DNA of 64,000 bases from NCBI RefSeq assembly GCF_900110535.1, contig NZ_FOJA01000001.1, positions 1,957,393 to 2,021,392 on the forward strand, given 5' to 3'. This stretch comes from Halobacterium jilantaiense. Lineage in GTDB: Archaea; Halobacteriota; Halobacteria; Halobacteriales; Halobacteriaceae. Shown piece by piece: positions 60,053-64,000 of the stretch; the stretch's first letter is position 1; every line of letters starts with the position of its first letter. The notes beneath the pieces are model-generated. The model saw only the letters and a program-made list of their open reading frames with translations. It ran no database searches and was not told the DNA's origin. The position numbers were made by a program, and so were the translations under genes.

Positions 60053-61282
60053 ATGTCCCGCGTCCGCCCTGCCCTCGCCGCCCTCGTGCTCGTCGTCGCC
60101 ACCGCGGCGACCGGGCTCGCCGCGACGGGCGCGCTCTCCGCACCGGCCCAGCCCGGCGACGACCCGACCGTTGGCGTCTCCGAGAACACGAGCCGTGTCC
60201 TCCTCCTCACGCGCGCCGACGCCGCCGGCTTCGACAGCCCCAACCTGACCGTCACGCAGTCGGTCGACGCCGGTCACCAGGGACTGACGACCACCTACCG
60301 GCTGGAACGCCTCGAGAGCCAACTCGAGGGCGTCGACTCCGGAGCGAAGCGCAGCGCCCTCATCCAGCGGGAGGTCGAGTGGGCCACGAACCGGACGACC
60401 GCCCTCATCGAGCGCGAGCGGGAGGCCCGGAACGCGTACGCGGCCGGCGACATCACCGGGAGCGAGTACCTCACCACGGTCGGCGCGGTCCACGCAGCCG
60501 CGAGCAGCCTGGAGCGGTACCTCGGCGACAAGTCCAGCCAGCGCGCGCTGTACACGCTAGCCGACCAGAAGAGTCCCATCAGTCGAACGCGCGCCCGCCT
60601 GCAGTCCGTGCTCGGTCCGGTCCGGGAGCGCGCCACCGCAGCCGTGCAGGGCGACCGCGAGCGCGCAAGAATCCACGTGACCGTCGGCGACGGCGTGATG
60701 CTGTCGACACTGAACGGCACCACGTACGTCCGGGAGACGTACCGCCCCGACAACCTCGACGAGGAACTGGCGGCCTACGGCGACCCGATCGCCTTCATCC
60801 AGGAGACCTACCCCTGGGTGGCGAACAACTCTCAGGGGGCGTCGTACACGACGATGGGGAACTACGCGGTCCTGTTCTCCACGGGCCACAGCCACGGTGA
60901 ACTGGAGGTCTACAGCGATGTCTCGACAGACCGCGTCTACGTCGAGCGTCAACGGAAGCGCCTCGACCGGATGCCCGTGTCCTACGAGTCCTCGACGAGC
61001 GGGAACAACGCCACGCTGCTGGTCTCCCGGACGTACACTGGCGGCCCGGTGAACGTCCGCGTGGAGAACGCAACCGGCGGCGGCATCGCGGCGCCCGTCA
61101 CCCTCGCCGGGTCCGAGGTCGGTGCGACCGGCGAGGACGGCGAGCTGTGGGCCATCAGCCCCGGCGGCGAGTACGAGGTGTCCGTCGAGGTCGACGGGGA
61201 GACGCTGAACGCCACCGTCGTCGCGAACCCGCAGCCGCCCACCGAGCAGACGACCGGGAACGTGACCGTCGGCGAGACGTAA
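60053..61282 (+). CDS. secreted/anchored protein of unknown function
   Basis: 409 residues from ATG 60053. Signal peptide (PALAALVLVVATAATGLAATG), no clear C-terminal anchor. The middle is helical with a long coiled region (RLERLESQLEGVDSGAKRSALIQREVEWATNRTTALIEREREARN). The C-terminal third is a beta-sandwich-like domain (NVRVENATGGGIAAPVTLAGSEVG ... GGEYEVSVEVDG). Several N-x-S/T sites. It is divergent from the membrane HTH gene (119 bp apart), so a sensor/target pair is conceivable. Family not recognised. Confidence 0.75.
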   Translation: MSRVRPALAALVLVVATAATGLAATGALSAPAQPGDDPTVGVSENTSRVLLLTRADAAGFDSPNLTVTQSVDAGHQGLTTTYRLERLESQLEGVDSGAKRSALIQREVEWATNRTTALIEREREARNAYAAGDITGSEYLTTVGAVHAAASSLERYLGDKSSQRALYTLADQKSPISRTRARLQSVLGPVRERATAAVQGDRERARIHVTVGDGVMLSTLNGTTYVRETYRPDNLDEELAAYGDPIAFIQETYPWVANNSQGASYTTMGNYAVLFSTGHSHGELEVYSDVSTDRVYVERQRKRLDRMPVSYESSTSGNNATLLVSRTYTGGPVNVRVENATGGGIAAPVTLAGSEVGATGEDGELWAISPGGEYEVSVEVDGETLNATVVANPQPPTEQTTGNVTVGET

Positions 61283-61355
61283 CCTCGCCGCGGCCGCCTG
61301 CGACTGCCCGCCACGGTCCGAGAGTTCTTGACCGAAGCCGGAACCACAGCGGCCC

Positions 61356-61829
61356 GTGGCTCGCGCCTACGCTCCGGTCGCGGCCGTTCTGCTGGTCGCC
61401 GTCACCGTCGTCGCCGCTGCCGGCGTCTTCGCGTTCGTCCCGTCGCTGCCCGGTGAGCCGCCGGAGCGCCGCGGTGTCACAGCAACCGCGTCCAGCGACG
61501 GCACGGTCGCGCTGACGCTGCTGTCGGGGCCACCGGTCGACCCCGACTCGCTCGACGTCCGAATCGCGGTCGACGGGGAGCCACTCGCCCGCCAGCCGCC
61601 GGTGCCGTTCTTCTCCGCGTCGGGGTTCGTTAGCGGTCCGACCGGCGCGTTCAACGCCGCGAGCAGCGCGGACTGGCGGGTCGGCGAGACCGTGACCGTC
61701 CGAATCGCGGGCACGAACGACCCAGTTCCGGCCGCCGGAGAGACGGTTCGCGTCGAACTCAGAGTGCGCGGTCAGCTGCTCGGCGCGGCCGAAACGACCG
61801 TCGAAGCCGAACAGAGCACCGGCGAGTAG
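61356..61829 (+). CDS. pilin-like exported protein
   Basis: 157 residues from GTG 61356. The N-terminus MARAYAPVAAVLLVAVTVVAAAGVFAF has the short charged leader and Ala/Val-rich helix of haloarchaeal type IV pilins or pilin-like proteins, and the following domain is beta-rich. It is not adjacent to pilus assembly genes. A pilin call is reasonable but could also be a lone secreted protein. Confidence 0.7.
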   Translation: MARAYAPVAAVLLVAVTVVAAAGVFAFVPSLPGEPPERRGVTATASSDGTVALTLLSGPPVDPDSLDVRIAVDGEPLARQPPVPFFSASGFVSGPTGAFNAASSADWRVGETVTVRIAGTNDPVPAAGETVRVELRVRGQLLGAAETTVEAEQSTGE

Positions 61830-61832
61830 CGG

Positions 61833-62465
61833 TCAGCCCTCGTCGCGCTCCGGCGCTCGCGCGACCGAGACGATTGCAGGCGGACTGCTCTCGTTCTTCC
61901 GGAGCACGCGGTGCTCGATGTCCTCGAAGCCGGCCTCGCGGAACATCCGGTCGGCCTCCGCCTCGTCGTAGAACAGCATGATCGCGTCGGCGAGCTTCTG
62001 GAAGACGGTCGATGTCGGATAGTCCGGGCCGACCACGAGGACCTGGCTGCCCGGCTTCGCCACGCGCCGAATCTCCCGCAGGCCCTCGACGGGATGCGGC
62101 CAGTACTCGATGGACCCCGACGACCACACGAGGTCGAAGCTGTCGTCCTTGAACGGCAGCCGCTCGGCGTCTCCGAAGTGGAAAGCGACGGGGTCGCGTT
62201 TGCCGAGTTTCGCCCACGCTTTCTCCAGCTGGTGAGGGCTCTGGTCGAGCCCGTAGACGTGCTCGGTGTGCTGGAGTAGCCCCTCGGTCCCGAAGCCCGT
62301 GCCGCAGCCCACGTCCAGCACGCGGTCGTCGGCGTCGATGTCCAGCATCGACAGCGCCTCGGCGCGCATCTCCTCGGTCCAGATGAACGTGTTGACGCGG
62401 TCGTACACCTTCGAGAGGTACTTGTAGAACGTCCGGGCCCGCGACTTGTCTTCGAGGACTCCCAT
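61833..62465 (-). CDS. class I SAM methyltransferase, probable quinone/isoprenoid C-methyltransferase type
   Basis: 210 residues from ATG 62465 (MGVLEDKSRARTFYKYLSKV). Motif I DVGCGTGFG (about 57-65), motif II GLDQSPHQL, motif III-type SFDLVWSSGSIEYWPHP, all typical of UbiE/MenG-like and phytylquinone methyltransferases. It likely methylates a lipophilic quinone ring. An in-frame ATG at 62492 is possible; ATG 62465 was preferred because a TATA-like CATAATAG (62490-62497) lies 25-32 bp upstream and the family starts there. Divergent from the ATP synthase operon. Confidence 0.82.
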   Translation of the reverse strand: MGVLEDKSRARTFYKYLSKVYDRVNTFIWTEEMRAEALSMLDIDADDRVLDVGCGTGFGTEGLLQHTEHVYGLDQSPHQLEKAWAKLGKRDPVAFHFGDAERLPFKDDSFDLVWSSGSIEYWPHPVEGLREIRRVAKPGSQVLVVGPDYPTSTVFQKLADAIMLFYDEAEADRMFREAGFEDIEHRVLRKNESSPPAIVSVARAPERDEG

Positions 62466-62489
62466 CGGCCGAATGTTGGCCTGAACACG

Positions 62490-62497
62490 CATAATAG
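62490..62497 (-). promoter_or_regulatory. TATA-like box of the methyltransferase gene
   Basis: CATAATAG centred about 29 bp before ATG 62465; it decides the start choice. Confidence 0.5.
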
Positions 62498-62527
62498 CTT
62501 CCGATGGCCCCGGAACTTCGCAACTAC

Positions 62528-62534
62528 CATATAG
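62528..62534 (+). promoter_or_regulatory. TATA-like box of the ATP synthase operon
   Basis: CATATAG about 35 bp before ATG 62567, so the operon mRNA would have a leader of fewer than 10 nt. Confidence 0.5.
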
Positions 62535-62566
62535 CCCGTAGGCTAACTCCCGGCTGGTTAGAGCGT

Positions 62567-62899
62567 ATGCCAAGGCCAGAGGTTCTCGACGACATCAAAT
62601 CGGCAGAGTCTGACGCCGACGACATCGTGGCCGAGGCGGAGGAGGACCGCGAGCAGCGGCTCTCCGAAGCCCGGTCGCGGGCCGATGAAATCCGCAGCGA
62701 GGCGGAGCAGGAGGCCCGCGAACTGAGAGACGAACGACTCGAGACGGCTCGAGAAGACATCGAGGCCGAGCGCAGCGACCTCCTCGAGGACGGCGAGGCG
62801 GAACGCGAGGAACTCGTCGCCGAAGCCGAAGCCAGCGAGGACGAGGCGGTCGAGTTCGCGCTCGAACGGTTCACGGAGGCGGTACATGCTCAGACCTGA
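62567..62899 (+). CDS. ahaH: A-type ATP synthase subunit H (peripheral stalk)
   Basis: 110 residues from ATG 62567. Almost entirely an acidic helix and coiled coil (AESDADDIVAEAEEDREQRLSEARSRADEIRSEAEQEAREL), as in subunit H/G of the peripheral stator of archaeal A-type ATP synthases. It is the first gene of the operon, overlapping the next gene by 14 bp. Identification rests on the coiled-coil pattern plus the following subunit I. Confidence 0.9.
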   Translation: MPRPEVLDDIKSAESDADDIVAEAEEDREQRLSEARSRADEIRSEAEQEARELRDERLETAREDIEAERSDLLEDGEAEREELVAEAEASEDEAVEFALERFTEAVHAQT

Positions 62900-64000
62900 G
62901 CAGATGAGCAAGGTCTCGGTGGCGGGCTCCCAGCGCGTGCTGGGCGATGTCATCGAGGCCATCCACGACCTCGACCTCGTCCACCTCTCGGACTACGACG
63001 GCGGCATCGAGGGGTTCGACAACGGCGACCCCCTCGAGGGTGCCGACGAGGCCGCGGAGAAACTCGTCACCGTCCGCTCCCTGAAATCCATCCTCGAAGT
63101 CTCCGGAGACGACGCGGGCCCGACCCGCATCGTCACCGACGAGGCACTCGAGGAGGAACTCGAGGAGATTCGCGTCGAGGCGAACGAACTCGACGACCGG
63201 CGGGGCGACCTCGAAGACGAGCTCCGCGACGTCGAGGAGCGCATCGACGAGGTCGAGCCGTTCGCGGACCTCGGCGTCGACCTCGACCTGCTGCAGGGCT
63301 ACGAGACCCTTCAGGTCGCCGTCGGAACGGGTAACGGAGACAGCGTTCGCGCCGCTCTCGCGGAGTCCGAACGCGTCGACGCGTTCGAGGTCTTCGCGGG
63401 CGACGACACGCTCGCCGCCTTCGTCTACCCCGATGGCGACGACGACACGGCGCTCGACGACGCGCTCGTCGGCGTCGACTTCACGCGCATCGAAGTGCCC
63501 GAGGACGCCGAGGCGAGTCCGGGCGAGTACGTCGCGAAGCTCCGAGACGAACGGAACACCATCGAGACGAAACTCGACCGCGTCGAAGCCGAGCTCGCGG
63601 AGTTCCGTCAGGAGCACGCGGGCTTCCTGCTCGCTGCCGAGGAGAAACTCGCCATCGACGTCCAGAAGGCCGAGGTGCCGCTGCAGTTCGCCAGCACCGA
63701 GCGCGCGTTCGTCGCCGAGGGCTGGATTCCGTCCGACGAGTACGACGCGTTCGACGAGTCGGTGCGGGCGGCCGTCGGCGAGCACGCCGCGGTCGAGGAA
63801 CTGGAGCGAGCGGACTACGAGCCCGCGGGCCACGGCCAGCACGCGCCGGCCGAGGACCACGACGCCGAGGCCGCCACCGACGGCGGCACGAGCGCCGAGT
63901 TCGACGAGAGCGACAGTCCGCCCGTCGTTCAGGACAACCCCGGCCCGGTGACGCCGTTCGAGTCGCTCACCGAGGTCATCAACCGGCCGAAGTACACGGA
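62886..64000 (+). CDS. atpI: A-type ATP synthase subunit I (truncated by the window end)
   Basis: 371 codons are visible from ATG 62886; a second in-frame ATG is at 62904 (MSKVSVAGSQ), which matches the usual start of subunit I. The cytoplasmic domain is readable: coiled coil EEELEEIRVEANELDDRRGDLEDELRD (about 80-120), then FVAEGWIPSDEYDAF and VVQDNPGPVTPFESLTEVINRPKY, typical of the V/A-type I (a-subunit) cytoplasmic half. The membrane half lies beyond the window. Start overlaps ahaH. An acidic, Asp-rich linker precedes the last motif. Confidence 0.92.
   Translation, partial: MLRPEQMSKVSVAGSQRVLGDVIEAIHDLDLVHLSDYDGGIEGFDNGDPLEGADEAAEKLVTVRSLKSILEVSGDDAGPTRIVTDEALEEELEEIRVEANELDDRRGDLEDELRDVEERIDEVEPFADLGVDLDLLQGYETLQVAVGTGNGDSVRAALAESERVDAFEVFAGDDTLAAFVYPDGDDDTALDDALVGVDFTRIEVPEDAEASPGEYVAKLRDERNTIETKLDRVEAELAEFRQEHAGFLLAAEEKLAIDVQKAEVPLQFASTERAFVAEGWIPSDEYDAFDESVRAAVGEHAAVEELERADYEPAGHGQHAPAEDHDAEAATDGGTSAEFDESDSPPVVQDNPGPVTPFESLTEVINRPKYT

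Overview
The window comes from a haloarchaeon (class Halobacteria), most likely Halobacterium or a close relative. The evidence is very high GC, a uniformly acidic proteome, archaeal information-processing genes (an MCM helicase carrying an intein, RPA with its associated protein, PCNA, TFB), an archaeal V/A-type ATP synthase operon, Tat-dependent lipoproteins, haloarchaeal pilins, two tRNA genes without an encoded CCA end, and many genes whose TATA-like box lies 25-30 bp before the start codon, implying leaderless mRNAs. Genes are tightly packed on both strands, with 1-4 nt stop/start overlaps inside operons.

Layout. 1-5.9 kb: end of an unknown exported or membrane protein, a small membrane protein, ileS, three more small membrane proteins, a FlK-type thioesterase and a HIT hydrolase. 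5.9-9.9 kb: a 7TM sensor histidine kinase, a ParA/MinD-like protein with a ruined P-loop, a HTH regulator and a TFB. 9.8-12.2 kb: a minus-strand operon of MinD, an unknown protein, a coiled-coil protein with a CxxC, and a small unknown. 12.3-17.4 kb: mcm (intein in the Walker A motif), a small gene behind it, and an Mrp/ApbC iron-sulfur carrier. 17.5-20.3 kb: a respiratory module of a four-cluster Fe-S protein, NrfD and a small membrane protein, with no catalytic subunit in view; a 10-bp inverted repeat brackets its candidate promoter. 20.5-26 kb: a second 7TM kinase with an eroded ATPase domain, a pilin, PAP2 phosphatase, a YdjM-like hydrolase, a small HTH pair and a lipoprotein. 26-31.4 kb: tRNA-Pro, a BofA-like protein, a Ski2-type helicase, a phosphotransferase, a cupin and a BKACE enzyme. 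31.5-39.3 kb: a VOC dioxygenase-like protein coupled to an iron-ADH homologue, a site-2 protease with CBS domains, a UPF1-like helicase, a saccharopine-dehydrogenase-like reductase, a DUF4097-like lipoprotein and tRNA-His. 39.4-45.7 kb: a Cys-rich small protein, a bacterial-type prolyl-tRNA synthetase lacking the editing domain, a ribbon-helix-helix protein, the rpa operon, a sugar nucleotidyltransferase and an atypical SDR. 45.9-50 kb: two tandem 680-residue CHAT-type (caspase-like) proteins. 50-56.7 kb: a TRAM protein, radical SAM enzyme, DUF373 protein, prenyl synthase, PEBP lipoprotein and a divergent PCNA. 56.9-64 kb: etfBA, two secreted or membrane proteins, a pilin-like protein, a methyltransferase, and the start of the ATP synthase operon (subunit H and truncated subunit I).

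The most unusual features are: (1) two intergenic hairpin elements, behind the radical SAM gene and behind etfA, each ending in a second copy of the last 28-34 bp of the gene in front of it and sharing a T-tract/hairpin/GGTAC core, with a related hairpin module sitting in frame inside a minD; (2) the tandem CHAT-protease-like paralogues, which share patches of identical DNA over the catalytic core. No CRISPR array, rRNA, transposase, integrase or recognisable anti-phage island was found.
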